From positions 1-15,760 of the forward strand of contig JAGQNX010000059.1 of the NCBI GenBank assembly GCA_020427865.1: 15,760 nt of DNA, read 5' to 3'. The notes under the pieces were generated by a model. That model made no database searches, was not told where the DNA came from, and saw only the letters and a list, made by a program, of their open reading frames with translations. Positions 1 to 7,725 of the stretch are shown here, in pieces (within the stretch, counting starts at the first letter, position 1; every line of letters starts with the position of its first letter). Made by a program: the position numbers and the translations under genes. The stretch comes from a candidate division WWE3 bacterium (GTDB lineage: Bacteria; Patescibacteriota; WWE3; UBA101185; UBA10185).

Positions 1-2
1 TA

Positions 3-2027
3 GCAACACCGGGAGAGAAAAAAAACATAATAGAAGAACGTAAACAAAATGAATTACAAAAACTAAAATTTAATTTGATGTTTTCGGGAATAGGATTAAT
101 ACCTTTTGCACTATTAATGATTTGGATGTTATTTGCACCAGTTTTAATGTGGCCGATGTTAGAAGACCTTATTAAAGTACAAACTGTACACCTAATCCAA
201 TTTGTATTATCTACGCTAATACTTTTTTTTGGCGGACGCGAAATATATAAAAGTGCAATAGTTGCCCTTAAAGTTAAAGCCTTTAATATGGATACTCTAA
301 TAACAATAGGCACATTTACAGCATGGGCGTATTCCACCTTAATAACTTTTTTTCCAAACTTTCTAAAACTAGAAAACCAAGAAGTATATTTTGAAGCTGC
401 AGTATTTATAGTGTTTTTTATTTTGTTGGGAAGATTTTTAGAAGCACGTGCCAAAAGTAAAACCAATGATGCAATTAAGTCGTTGCTAAAACTACAGGTA
501 AAAGAGGCAATAGTAGAACGAAACGGTAAAGAAATCACATTACCATTAGAAGATGTAGTAGTAGGAGATGTTTTAATAATTAAACCGGGGCAAAAGGTAC
601 CTGTAGATAGTGTAATTATAGAAGGTTCTACAGCTTTAGACGAATCAATGCTGACTGGAGAATCATTACCAGTAGAAAAGACTATTGGAGCTAAAGTTAT
701 AGGTTCAACACTAAATAAAACAGGATATATAAAAGCTAAAGCTGAAAAAGTGGGGGCAGATACAATGCTTTCACAAATCATTCAAATGGTAGAAGACGCA
801 CAAGCTAGCGAAGCTCCTATTCAAAAACTTGCAGATAAAGTGGCGAGTATTTTTGTACCAGTAGTTTTAGTAACTGCAGTAGCTACGTTTGTGATATGGG
901 CAGTATTTGAAACACTACCACTAGCTGTTTATACTGCTACCACGGTGCTTATAATTGCGTGCCCATGTGCTCTGGGGTTAGCCACACCAACGGCAATTAT
1001 GGTAGGAACAGGTAAAGCGGCAAAAAGGGGCATTTTAATTAAAGATGCAAAAGCTTTAGAACTCGCCAACAAAATTACACACATAGTTTTTGACAAAACC
1101 GGAACACTAACAAAAGGTCATCCAGAAGTACAAACTTTAGAATTTGCACAAGATATAAAAAACCAAACATATATAAAAGACATTATTTATTCGATAGAAA
1201 GTAAATCGCACCATCCATTGGCCGAAGCTGTAATCAACTACTTTAGCTCTAGTAAAAAATTAAAGGTTAACTTTTTTGAGGATGTTTCAGGTAAAGGAAT
1301 AAGAGCTAAAGTTGACGATGATGAGGTATTAATTGGAAATCAAAAATTAATGGATGATGCCAAAATTAAAATAAGCGAATCTTTAAATACAAAGGCACAA
1401 CATAAAATGGAATTAGGAGAAACAATAGCATTTGTGGCTTTAAATAATAAAATTGTGGCATTTTTAGGTATAGCAGATCCAATAAAAGAAGAAGCAATAG
1501 ATCTAGTAACTCAACTTAAACAAAAAAATATAACGTCAATAATGCTCACGGGTGACAATAAAAAAACTGCACAAGCTGTTGCTAGTAAGTTAGGAATTAC
1601 AAATGTAATTTCCGAGGTACTACCTAATCAAAAAGCAGATAAAATTAAAGAGCTCCAAAATAAAGAGGGAAACATAGTAGCTATGGTAGGTGATGGTATT
1701 AACGATGCCCCAGCACTTGCACAAGCGCATATAGGTATAGCAATGGGTACAGGTACAGATGTGGCAATTGAATCAGGTGATGTTGTTTTATTAGGAGGTT
1801 CTGTGATTAAAACTTATGAAGCAATAGAAATCTCCAAAAAAACTTTATCTACGATAAAACAAAATCTATTTTGGGCATTTGGATACAACACTTTAGGAAT
1901 TCCAATTGCCGCAGGAATTTTATATCCGTTTTTTGGAATACTATTGTCACCAATAATTGCTAGTTTAGCTATGGCGTTAAGCTCTGTTAGCGTAGTGGGG
2001 AACAGCTTAAGGTTAAAAGGTAAATAG
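3..2027 (+). CDS. copA: Cu(+)-exporting P1B-type ATPase, 5'-truncated by the window edge
   Basis: This is an ATP-driven heavy-metal pump of the inner membrane, most likely exporting Cu(I). The frame is open from position 3 with no stop, and the codons before the TTG at 75 encode a charged linker that reads naturally into the first membrane helix. The TTG/ATG at 75/78 is therefore not the true start; the gene begins off the window, and any N-terminal HMA metal-binding domain is not seen. Visible motifs: TGES of the actuator domain (654-665), the CPC metal site in the ion-channel helix (960-968), the phosphorylated DKTGT (1092-1106), the P1B-specific HP dipeptide in SHHPLAEA (about 1203-1229), TGDN (about 1547) and GDGINDAP (from 1689). 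The YN pair at 1884-1889 and a late MALSS helix match the Cu(I) subgroup (P1B-1). Family members are usually 700-850 residues; 674 codons are visible. The stop is TAG at 2025. The next gene is convergent. Confidence 0.95.
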   Translation, partial: ATPGEKKNIIEERKQNELQKLKFNLMFSGIGLIPFALLMIWMLFAPVLMWPMLEDLIKVQTVHLIQFVLSTLILFFGGREIYKSAIVALKVKAFNMDTLITIGTFTAWAYSTLITFFPNFLKLENQEVYFEAAVFIVFFILLGRFLEARAKSKTNDAIKSLLKLQVKEAIVERNGKEITLPLEDVVVGDVLIIKPGQKVPVDSVIIEGSTALDESMLTGESLPVEKTIGAKVIGSTLNKTGYIKAKAEKVGADTMLSQIIQMVEDAQASEAPIQKLADKVASIFVPVVLVTAVATFVIWAVFETLPLAVYTATTVLIIACPCALGLATPTAIMVGTGKAAKRGILIKDAKALELANKITHIVFDKTGTLTKGHPEVQTLEFAQDIKNQTYIKDIIYSIESKSHHPLAEAVINYFSSSKKLKVNFFEDVSGKGIRAKVDDDEVLIGNQKLMDDAKIKISESLNTKAQHKMELGETIAFVALNNKIVAFLGIADPIKEEAIDLVTQLKQKNITSIMLTGDNKKTAQAVASKLGITNVISEVLPNQKADKIKELQNKEGNIVAMVGDGINDAPALAQAHIGIAMGTGTDVAIESGDVVLLGGSVIKTYEAIEISKKTLSTIKQNLFWAFGYNTLGIPIAAGILYPFFGILLSPIIASLAMALSSVSVVGNSLRLKGK

Positions 2028-2089
2028 ATTAGCCAACAAACAAGTTGCACAACAATTTACGGATTTTTTAGCAAAAAACTTTACTACAT

Positions 2090-2818
2090 CTACACTCTAG
2101 AATTACAAAATACCAAGACTAAATAAGTAGGAATACTTTGCATCTTTAAAATCTTAATAGGATTCACATTTTCAATTTTTATAGGAACACACTCATCTAT
2201 ATTTATTAAAGCTAGTGATGATTTGTAACCTGCCTTAATGTAATCACTAAGCTGCCAATGATAATCCTCAAAGGTAAATTTAACACCGTCAATGTCTCTA
2301 TGAGCTAAATAACGAGCACCTGATTCATAATAACCTTTAAATTCAGTTTCTATATCTGTGCGATTAAATAACTCTGCTTGCATATAGCCATCTAAAAACG
2401 GATTAATTATTGTAGCGATAAAATACCCATTAGGCTTTAGCACCTTAGAAACTTGTTCAAAAACTGCTGTAAAGTTTGCAAAGTCAGAGATTGAAGGAAA
2501 TAGCATATTAGCAATAACCAAATCATATAACGAATCTTTAGGAAGATTTGTGGCATCTCCAACTACAAAGTTACCATTTGGATTTTTAGACTTTGCTTGT
2601 GCAACCATATCTCCAGACAAATCTATACCTGTATATGAATACTTAGCATCGTTAAAGAATAAAGAATATAAAATACCATCTCCACAACCCAAATCTAACA
2701 CATTAGATTGTTGTGTGGCGTAGGTATCTAGGGCAGTCTTTATTGCAGGAAATAAGCGTACATATTTGTCAGAAGGTTGTCGATAATTTTTAACATTTTC
2801 TCCAGTGTATTCTTTCAT
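2090..2818 (-). CDS. Class I SAM-dependent methyltransferase, substrate unknown
   Basis: A 242-residue cytoplasmic enzyme with the Rossmann methyltransferase fold of the Methyltransf_11/25 type. Motif I is VLDLGCGDG (residues 40-48). An acidic residue at the end of strand 2 is in GIDLS (D66), expected to bind the ribose of S-adenosylmethionine. Motif II/III is VGDATNLP (about 86-93) with D88 near the adenine, and the post-motif is VLKPNGYFIATI. The rest of the protein gives no substrate signature. The start ATG (2818-2816) overlaps the TGA stop of the upstream GDPD-like gene as ATGA, so the two are probably translationally coupled. It is the last gene of the five-gene minus-strand run. It ends in TAG, converging on copA with about 60 nt between and no convincing terminator. 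Methylation of a small metabolite is as plausible as methylation of a macromolecule. Confidence 0.88.
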   Translation of the reverse strand: MKEYTGENVKNYRQPSDKYVRLFPAIKTALDTYATQQSNVLDLGCGDGILYSLFFNDAKYSYTGIDLSGDMVAQAKSKNPNGNFVVGDATNLPKDSLYDLVIANMLFPSISDFANFTAVFEQVSKVLKPNGYFIATIINPFLDGYMQAELFNRTDIETEFKGYYESGARYLAHRDIDGVKFTFEDYHWQLSDYIKAGYKSSLALINIDECVPIKIENVNPIKILKMQSIPTYLVLVFCNSRV

Positions 2819-3483
2819 AATGTTTTTAAAAAAAGTGCACCTAACTCTAAATCGTTTAACAAGACTCCATCAGCTCCAAGATCATTAAATTTTAACAAGT
2901 CGGCTAATGTTGTATCTCCTGCTGTCCTAGGTGTTTTAGTTCCGGGAGTTATCCAAATCTTAGTACCATAAAATCTAGAATTTAAATGTTCAGTAGTTAA
3001 GTCATGTTGCCATAGTCTTATATAAGTACAACCTTGAGATGTAAATTTTTTAACTTGTTCTAAAGAACTTATTAGTCCAATTGTTTCAAACGTATACTCT
3101 ATATTATTTAAAAACTCTAATAAAGATTCATCACGGATACCTACAATAAGACTATTCTGTATGTTTGGGGGCAACATTAAAACGGACTTTAATGCATCAA
3201 TACTTGGATTTTTTATATCCATTAGTACCTTACCTTCCCAAGATAGGGCAGATAGCAAATCCGTAAAAGAAGGGTAAACTGACATGTCTTCATTTAGAGA
3301 AATAAATATACCTGCATTGTTTGAACTTCCGACAGGTCTAAAACACTTAAGTATATTGTGTTCAGAATCAAATATTACATCCATTTCTAAAGCGTACGGA
3401 TTATAAGGTATAGCTGCTTTATAACTCTCTAGAGTATTTTCTTGATACCGTGAGGAGTAACCTCCATGTGCAATGATTTTCAT
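2815..3483 (-). CDS. GDPD-like phosphodiesterase-fold protein with a degraded active site
   Basis: A 222-residue TIM-barrel protein resembling glycerophosphodiester phosphodiesterases, which cleave glycerophosphodiesters to sn-glycerol 3-phosphate and an alcohol. Recognisable family marks: an N-terminal AHGG plus QENTLESY block (H6, E15, N16, T17; families usually show HRG...PENT), the E-x-D pair (E33, D35), an LMDIK strand (residues 87-91, usually E-[IV]-K), and the C-terminal GADGVLLNDLE (usually DGI-x-T/N-x-P). The second catalytic histidine, normally in an HD just after E-x-D, is absent: the aligned stretch reads KCFRPV (46-51). HRG is HGG, and the third metal ligand Glu is Asp (D89). No signal peptide is visible, so the protein should be cytoplasmic. 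It starts 5 nt after the orn stop and overlaps the methyltransferase start by 4 nt. It may be inactive, have shifted chemistry, or act as a binding protein. Confidence 0.8.
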   Translation of the reverse strand: MKIIAHGGYSSRYQENTLESYKAAIPYNPYALEMDVIFDSEHNILKCFRPVGSSNNAGIFISLNEDMSVYPSFTDLLSALSWEGKVLMDIKNPSIDALKSVLMLPPNIQNSLIVGIRDESLLEFLNNIEYTFETIGLISSLEQVKKFTSQGCTYIRLWQHDLTTEHLNSRFYGTKIWITPGTKTPRTAGDTTLADLLKFNDLGADGVLLNDLELGALFLKTL

Positions 3484-3488
3484 CTTAT

Positions 3489-4031
3489 CTATTTAAATAT
3501 ATGAGATCTATAATACTTTAGCTCTTCGATTGATTCTCTAATATCATCCATAGCACGATGAGTTTCTTTTTTCTCAAACTTAGGTAACTCAGAATACCAA
3601 CTATGTGCCAAGATTTTAATTGAGGAAACATCTAGTAATCGATAATGTAAATACGAATCAAGTAAGGGCATGTAATTTATAATAAAAAGTCTGTCCATAT
3701 AAACAGAATTTCCACACAAAGGAGACGATTTTTCAGATACATGTTGTTTTATAAAATCTAGTACTTCGCCTTCGGCAAGTTTTTCGTTGTAGGAAGAAGA
3801 AACAACCTTATCTATAAATCCTGTATTTAAAAAATTTTCTATAATAAAAGGGTTTGTAGTGTCAAAAGCCTTTCGGGGTTGATTAATAATAATTTCAGGT
3901 CCTTCGGCTATTATGTCTAAGTTTTTATTGGTTACTAAACAGGCGATTTCTGTGATTTTATTTTGTCTAGCATCTAGGCCTGTAAATTCGCAGTCTACCC
4001 AAACCAAATTTGTATCACGATTACTTATCAT
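3489..4031 (-). CDS. orn: Oligoribonuclease (DEDDh 3'-5' exoribonuclease)
   Basis: A 180-residue match to Orn along its whole length, the usual size. Orn degrades RNA dinucleotides and very short oligonucleotides to nucleoside monophosphates. In bacteria that use cyclic di-GMP it also clears the pGpG breakdown product. The DEDDh catalytic set is intact: D13 and E15 in WVDCEFTGLD, D113 in VYMDRLF, H158 and D163 in HRAMDDIRES. The family strand ITEIACLVT and the C-terminal ELKYYR are also present. The start ATG at 4031 has no obvious Shine-Dalgarno sequence. It lies 21 nt after the Nudix gene and 5 nt before the GDPD-like gene, inside a same-strand run. No cyclic di-GMP enzyme is visible in the window, so general short-RNA turnover is the safer role. 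Confidence 0.95.
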   Translation of the reverse strand: MISNRDTNLVWVDCEFTGLDARQNKITEIACLVTNKNLDIIAEGPEIIINQPRKAFDTTNPFIIENFLNTGFIDKVVSSSYNEKLAEGEVLDFIKQHVSEKSSPLCGNSVYMDRLFIINYMPLLDSYLHYRLLDVSSIKILAHSWYSELPKFEKKETHRAMDDIRESIEELKYYRSHIFK

Positions 4032-4052
4032 AAAAGTATTGTAGCAAATAAG

Positions 4053-4793
4053 CTAAAATGTATTTAATATGTCTCCCAAAAATTGTTTAGAATATTTTAA
4101 ATCCAAAATCATAGAAGCATTTAAATTTACAAGTTCGTCCGGTGTAAAGGTGAGAAGCTCTATAAATTCACCGGGTTTAAAAATTGAGTCAACTTTTTGA
4201 GATGAAATATCTAATAAGTAGATAAATTCAAATAAATAATAGTTATTAAAATGACATAACTGCCTAAACTTAAATTTAGTTGGGTTTACTATTAAATTTA
4301 CTTCTTCTTCAACCTCTTTAATTGCTGATTTAAAAATATCATTAAAGGTATAAATTTCGAGTTCATCTTTATTTAGATTGCCACCTACAGCACCTAATAT
4401 GCCTTTTTCTAACCCCACACTTGTGGTCTTTCTGCCAATAACAATTTTGTAGTCGGTTGTAATTAAATAACAACAAGCACCACAATGAGAATGTAAATGG
4501 TTTAAGCCATAGTTAGCTATAAAATCCGTAGTACTAAGGGTTTTTTTATATAGTCTATCTTTATATTCGAAGCTACCAAACTCAAGTACAGGTATATTTG
4601 TCTCGTCCAAATATAAATTATCAAGAGTATAAAGCTCCCCATTCCAAAACTCTTTGCCCACAGATTTACCAGATTCTACTAGCTCGTTCCAAACAACATC
4701 ACAAGCTTTAATATATTCTGTCGAAAAGTTATGTTTACCCACATAAGAAACTTTTATATTATTAAGTTCGGTAGAAGAGAATCTTATAACCAT
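4053..4793 (-). CDS. Divergent Nudix hydrolase with an enlarged Nudix box
   Basis: A 246-residue protein with a Nudix-like core after an approximately 95-residue N-terminal region I do not recognise. Nudix enzymes hydrolyse nucleoside diphosphates linked to another moiety. The box begins with G138-x5-E144 and ends KEVEEEVNL (residues 159-167), so the metal-binding glutamates E160, E163 and E164 are kept. Against the consensus G-x5-E-x7-R-E-U-x-E-E-x-G-U it carries Lys for Arg, Asn for the final Gly, and 14 rather than 7 residues between E144 and the K-E pair. Just before the first core strand there is a His/Cys cluster (H99, H101, H103, C104, C107, C108) that could bind a metal. The layout recalls larger Nudix proteins with an N-terminal recognition domain, so the substrate is unknown. 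It sits 7 nt after the membrane-protein gene and 21 nt before orn, with no clear ribosome binding site. Confidence 0.75.
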   Translation of the reverse strand: MVIRFSSTELNNIKVSYVGKHNFSTEYIKACDVVWNELVESGKSVGKEFWNGELYTLDNLYLDETNIPVLEFGSFEYKDRLYKKTLSTTDFIANYGLNHLHSHCGACCYLITTDYKIVIGRKTTSVGLEKGILGAVGGNLNKDELEIYTFNDIFKSAIKEVEEEVNLIVNPTKFKFRQLCHFNNYYLFEFIYLLDISSQKVDSIFKPGEFIELLTFTPDELVNLNASMILDLKYSKQFLGDILNTF

Positions 4794-4800
4794 TTAAGTG

Positions 4801-5601
4801 TTAGTACCCAATATGAACATCTGAAATAACAATATCCATAGAAGTTGGATCTGCAATAACAAAACTATCCACAAAACTAGATAAATCCGTATCATTTAAG
4901 TTATGCCCTGTGATAGTAATTAAGGTCTCATCTATTACTATCAAGGCAATATTTAGGGATTTTGACAGCGTATGGTCTTGCATCTTATAAATATTAATAC
5001 CTGTGGTGGTATTTATAACAGCACAATCACCGTGTAACCCCGAGGTGGTTCCCGAATAAAAGATTTCAAAAGCTACTTTACTATTACCGCTTACAGAACA
5101 TACTGGGGGTAACAACGACAAAGTCTCGGGTACTTTAAATTCTGCCACATAAAAATATTCGCTCTCGTTTCTATACATAAATGATGGGTATGCGTGCTTT
5201 GCAGCAGAATTAAACATTACATCCTCTAAATAAAAACCCGCAGGGAATTTTGTAGGAACATAAACAGTATAAGATAAATCACGCATTTGTTGCCTGTACG
5301 ATCTTATTATAGATGCTTTTGATACCCAAGCAGACACAACATTTATATATAATAGGCTCAAAAAGGTAGCTAATACTAAAGAATAAATTATACGCCTAAT
5401 CAAAGACAGGCGACTTGCAAAATAAGTTAGTACTCCAAATAAGAGAAGGGCTATACCTAGTAAATAGGGTATAAATAGAACCAAGGGAAATACAATAAAG
5501 CAAACAATATTTCCGCCGCAAATGTCTCCAGCAAAAACATTACGGGTAAGACCTATAAATACAAAGATCACAGCAAATAGTTTTACAATACTTTTATACA
5601 T
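4801..5601 (-). CDS. Membrane protein with a C-terminal extracytoplasmic domain, function unknown
   Basis: I do not recognise this 266-residue protein. Residues 4-24 form a signal peptide or signal anchor ending VFA/GD, a plausible signal peptidase site. Two strong membrane segments follow (about 32-62 and 68-92) with a basic loop SRLSLIRR between them. Residues 110-266 are hydrophilic and beta-rich, begin YTVYVPTKFPAGF, and end in a stretch ITGHNLNDTDLSSFVDSFV. The phrase pattern 'VP..FP.GF.L' is loosely like the DUF4367 type of extracytoplasmic domain, but I would not assign it. Cysteines at 28, 34, 168 and 194 (approximate) might pair outside the cell. It is the first gene of the minus-strand run that includes the Nudix protein, orn, the GDPD-like protein and the methyltransferase, and it diverges from the MFS gene across 83 nt. 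Confidence 0.75.
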   Translation of the reverse strand: MYKSIVKLFAVIFVFIGLTRNVFAGDICGGNIVCFIVFPLVLFIPYLLGIALLLFGVLTYFASRLSLIRRIIYSLVLATFLSLLYINVVSAWVSKASIIRSYRQQMRDLSYTVYVPTKFPAGFYLEDVMFNSAAKHAYPSFMYRNESEYFYVAEFKVPETLSLLPPVCSVSGNSKVAFEIFYSGTTSGLHGDCAVINTTTGINIYKMQDHTLSKSLNIALIVIDETLITITGHNLNDTDLSSFVDSFVIADPTSMDIVISDVHIGY

Positions 5602-5684
5602 ATTAATTCTTACTTAACTATAGCAAGCAAAGACAATAAGGAGAAAACACTTTAATTAGAAAATAATGACTGTAAGATGGTGGA
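5602..5684. promoter_or_regulatory. Divergent intergenic region between membrane-protein operon and MFS gene
   Basis: This 83-nt stretch must hold the promoters for both the five-gene minus-strand run and the MFS gene unless they are read from elsewhere. It is AT-rich. On the minus strand a TATAGT hexamer (plus 5618-5623, ACTATA) is a possible -10. A perfect AAGGAG lies at 5638-5643 on the plus strand, but no start codon stands at a usual distance: the first ATG (5666, out of frame with the MFS gene) is 22 nt away. I cannot define either promoter with confidence. Confidence 0.35.
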
Positions 5685-6863
5685 ATGACTTTGTTACAAA
5701 CCCAGCAGAAAAACAACTTACGCTATTTTTATATCTCCAGAATATTTTACGAACTATATTTTTGGGGAGTCGTTGCTATACCATTTTATATATACAAAGG
5801 CTTCACAATAGATTATGCATTTTGGCTTATAGCTATATATTCATATTTAGTTATAGTTTTAGAATTTCCAACAGGAATAATTGGAGATCACTATGGGCAC
5901 AAAATATCAGTAGCTCTGGCGGGTATCTTTAATGCATTAGGATTTATAATATTATTATATGCATCACATATAGTAGGATTTATTCTAGCAGTGATAGCGC
6001 TTGCTTTAGGACTTACATTAAATAGTGGAAGTGATATTGCACTTCTTAAAAAGATTTCCAAAGATTTTAAAAAAGATTTAAAAGAGTCTCAATATGTTAG
6101 ATATGTAACTCTTACACTTGCATTTGCAATATCTGGAATTATAGGAAGTTTAAAACTAGAATATACGCTTTATCTAAGTATAATAACCAACCTACTATCT
6201 ACTATATTTACGTTGTTAGTAAAAGAAGAAACAAAATACATAGTTAAAGAAAAACTAATTCAAACAATCACCCAAAGTATAAATACAATTAAGACAATCA
6301 AAAACGGTATGCTTATAATTATTCTAATGTCGGTTACTGGAGGACTTGGAGGTGTTGCAAAAACTATAATTGGATCATTTGAAGAGATTCTTAATATTAA
6401 CCTACAAATAGTGGGACTTCTAATTGCCATTTCTATGGGAGCAAGAACCGTGGGTTTATATTTAGAAAAATTTGAGTTTTTTACAGTTAAACAATGGCTA
6501 CTTATATTAGCAACACTATACCTTTTAGCTACATCAATTGTAATAAGCAAGTATATAGGTATTACATTTTATTTAATAACTTTAGCGATAGTGGAACTAA
6601 TTTACTTTAAAGTTAAACTTGCACTATCAACAGAAGTAAAACACACGGAATTAGCAAGTGTATTATCTTTAACAGGCTTAACACGAAAAGCTGTGGTAGG
6701 TACAATACTTAATGCCATAGGATTGGCATCTGGGATTTTTGCAATACAAGCATTCTTTGTGGGAACAGGTCTTACAATAGGTGTATTTGCAATCACACAA
6801 TACAGAAAAATAAGATCTATAGAATCTACAGCTACAGTATATGCAAAACAGGTAATGTTGTAA
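5685..6863 (+). CDS. Major facilitator superfamily transporter
   Basis: A 392-residue polytopic inner-membrane protein with about 12 hydrophobic segments, the usual MFS size. Motif A in the loop after the second helix reads GIIGDHYGHK (residues 64-73; D68 and G71 conserved). A later SGSDIALL (114-121) resembles the SGT-D-x-AL-x signature in many efflux-type MFS proteins. A hydrophilic central loop (about 195-205, LVKEETKYIVKEK) separates the two halves. The substrate cannot be read from the sequence. The ATG at 5685 is the first possible start, because an in-frame TAA lies at 5673-5675; it has no well-spaced Shine-Dalgarno site. The gene stands alone on the plus strand and faces the azoR gene, with the hairpin terminator at 6921 between them. 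Confidence 0.85.
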   Translation: MTLLQTQQKNNLRYFYISRIFYELYFWGVVAIPFYIYKGFTIDYAFWLIAIYSYLVIVLEFPTGIIGDHYGHKISVALAGIFNALGFIILLYASHIVGFILAVIALALGLTLNSGSDIALLKKISKDFKKDLKESQYVRYVTLTLAFAISGIIGSLKLEYTLYLSIITNLLSTIFTLLVKEETKYIVKEKLIQTITQSINTIKTIKNGMLIIILMSVTGGLGGVAKTIIGSFEEILNINLQIVGLLIAISMGARTVGLYLEKFEFFTVKQWLLILATLYLLATSIVISKYIGITFYLITLAIVELIYFKVKLALSTEVKHTELASVLSLTGLTRKAVVGTILNAIGLASGIFAIQAFFVGTGLTIGVFAITQYRKIRSIESTATVYAKQVML

Positions 6864-6920
6864 TAACAAGCTTAGATTTGGAATTACTATCTGATATTAT
6901 GAAAATTTGTAAAAAAGAAA

Positions 6921-6940
6921 AAGCCACCCTAAGGTGGCTT
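6921..6940 (-). terminator. Rho-independent terminator of azoR, possibly bidirectional
   Basis: A perfect 8-bp inverted repeat (AAGCCACC / GGTGGCTT) closes a 4-nt loop. Read on the minus strand, the hairpin is followed at once by a T-rich tail (complement of 6909-6920, T's broken by single C/A bases), which is the classic intrinsic form. It lies about 75 nt after the azoR stop. On the plus strand the tail is poorer in T (CTTCTTC) but could still help to end MFS transcription. Confidence 0.85.
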
Positions 6941-7016
6941 CTTCAAGCACGCCAATGAAATAAATCATCAGCGTTTTGGTAATATACACAACACATTTAT
7001 ATGTGTCAACATTTTA

Positions 7017-7598
7017 TTACCAATTAGATGCTTTTTCTTTGGCATCAGTTAATGCTGTTTCTACAGCACTATCTTTGGATGCTGACTGCATTGTTCCATA
7101 AACATATACAGCATCAACTTCTGTAATTCCCATAAATCCAAATACAGCTTTAAGGTAGGGGAGTCTAAAATCTAAAGGTGCCATCTCTGGAGTAGCATAG
7201 TTACCACCACTAGCACTTATTAGTAGAGCTTTTTTACCTTTGTCTGCAAGAAGACCTACAGCACCTGTTGAGGTAAATTCAAATGTAACTCCATGCATTA
7301 CAACATAGTCGATATATGCTTTAAAGATTGCAGGAAAAGAAAAGTTCCACATTGGAGCTGCTATTAAGTATTTATCAACAGATGCAAATTTTTGAGCATG
7401 TTGCATGTATACAGATGTATCACCCTCTCCACTCATTACATCACCGCGAATAAAATCAACGCCAGCTTCATATAAATCTAATACTTCTACGGTGTCTTCG
7501 GGGTTTGCTTCTTTATAACTTTCTACAAAAGCATCGCTAACTGTATAGGTTGCGGAATTGTCTCGGGAGTTAGCTTTTATATATAACACATGTGCCAT
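7017..7598 (-). CDS. azoR: FMN-dependent NADH:quinone oxidoreductase / azoreductase
   Basis: A 193-residue flavodoxin-fold protein of the AzoR (AcpD) family, close to the usual 200. It should use NADH to reduce quinones, and azo dyes in vitro, by two-electron steps with FMN bound, which protects against quinone stress. Visible marks: the N-terminal strand VLYIKANSR with the phosphate-binding loop (S11 onwards), the FMN-isoalloxazine segment APMWNFSFPAIFKAYID (81-97), HGVTFEFT (102-109) and LISASGGNY (126-134). The start is supported by AGAAAGG 7 nt upstream (7606-7612). A promoter candidate at 7634-7662 and a strong terminator at 6921 make it a monocistronic unit. Confidence 0.93.
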   Translation of the reverse strand: MAHVLYIKANSRDNSATYTVSDAFVESYKEANPEDTVEVLDLYEAGVDFIRGDVMSGEGDTSVYMQHAQKFASVDKYLIAAPMWNFSFPAIFKAYIDYVVMHGVTFEFTSTGAVGLLADKGKKALLISASGGNYATPEMAPLDFRLPYLKAVFGFMGITEVDAVYVYGTMQSASKDSAVETALTDAKEKASNW

Positions 7599-7605
7599 TT
7601 TTTAG

Positions 7606-7612
7606 CCTTTCT
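7606..7612 (-). promoter_or_regulatory. Shine-Dalgarno site of azoR
   Basis: AGAAAGG on the minus strand with 7 nt to the ATG at 7598. This is one of the few clear ribosome binding sites in the window and fixes the azoR start. Confidence 0.7.
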
Positions 7613-7633
7613 AATTTATAACTTGTACTATTT

Positions 7634-7662
7634 AATATATATATAAATAACTGTCTACGCAA
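7634..7662 (-). promoter_or_regulatory. Candidate sigma-70-type promoter of azoR
   Basis: On the minus strand TTGCGT (plus 7657-7662) stands 17 nt from TATATT (plus 7634-7639), a fair -35/-10 pair. Predicted transcription would start near 7627 and give a leader of about 29 nt that contains the azoR ribosome binding site. The surrounding alternating TA run makes the exact -10 uncertain. Confidence 0.5.
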
Positions 7663-7713
7663 TTACTTCGGGTATATAAAAATCGGATTTTACGCAAGAA
7701 AATTTAATAAACT

Positions 7714-7719
7714 AAGAGG
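7714..7719 (+). promoter_or_regulatory. Shine-Dalgarno site of the GIY-YIG gene
   Basis: AAGAGG with a 6-nt spacer to the ATG at 7726. It favours this start over an in-frame GTG at 7753 that would match the family's usual shorter N-terminus. Confidence 0.65.
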
Positions 7720-7725
7720 CACTAT

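Noticed and set aside
75..80. TTG/ATG at 75-80 as the copA start
   Set aside because: The frame is open back to the window edge and encodes a plausible linker into the first helix, so the true start is off the window.
1814..2050. Minus-strand open frame under the end of copA
   Set aside because: It lies opposite the well-conserved last helices of copA and has no recognisable features.
2064..2078. T6-AGC-A6 hairpin between copA and the methyltransferase gene
   Set aside because: An all-A/T stem with a 3-nt loop is too weak to be called a terminator.
5666..5932. An 88-codon open frame beginning MTVRWWNDF upstream of and overlapping the MFS gene
   Set aside because: It is offset from the MFS frame, its product looks like an out-of-frame reading of membrane-protein codons, and the AAGGAG at 5638 is too far from its ATG.
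6991..7006. Inverted repeat ACACAT-TTAT-ATGTGT just after the azoR stop
   Set aside because: The 6-bp AT-rich stem has no T-run after it; the stronger hairpin at 6921-6940 is the better terminator.
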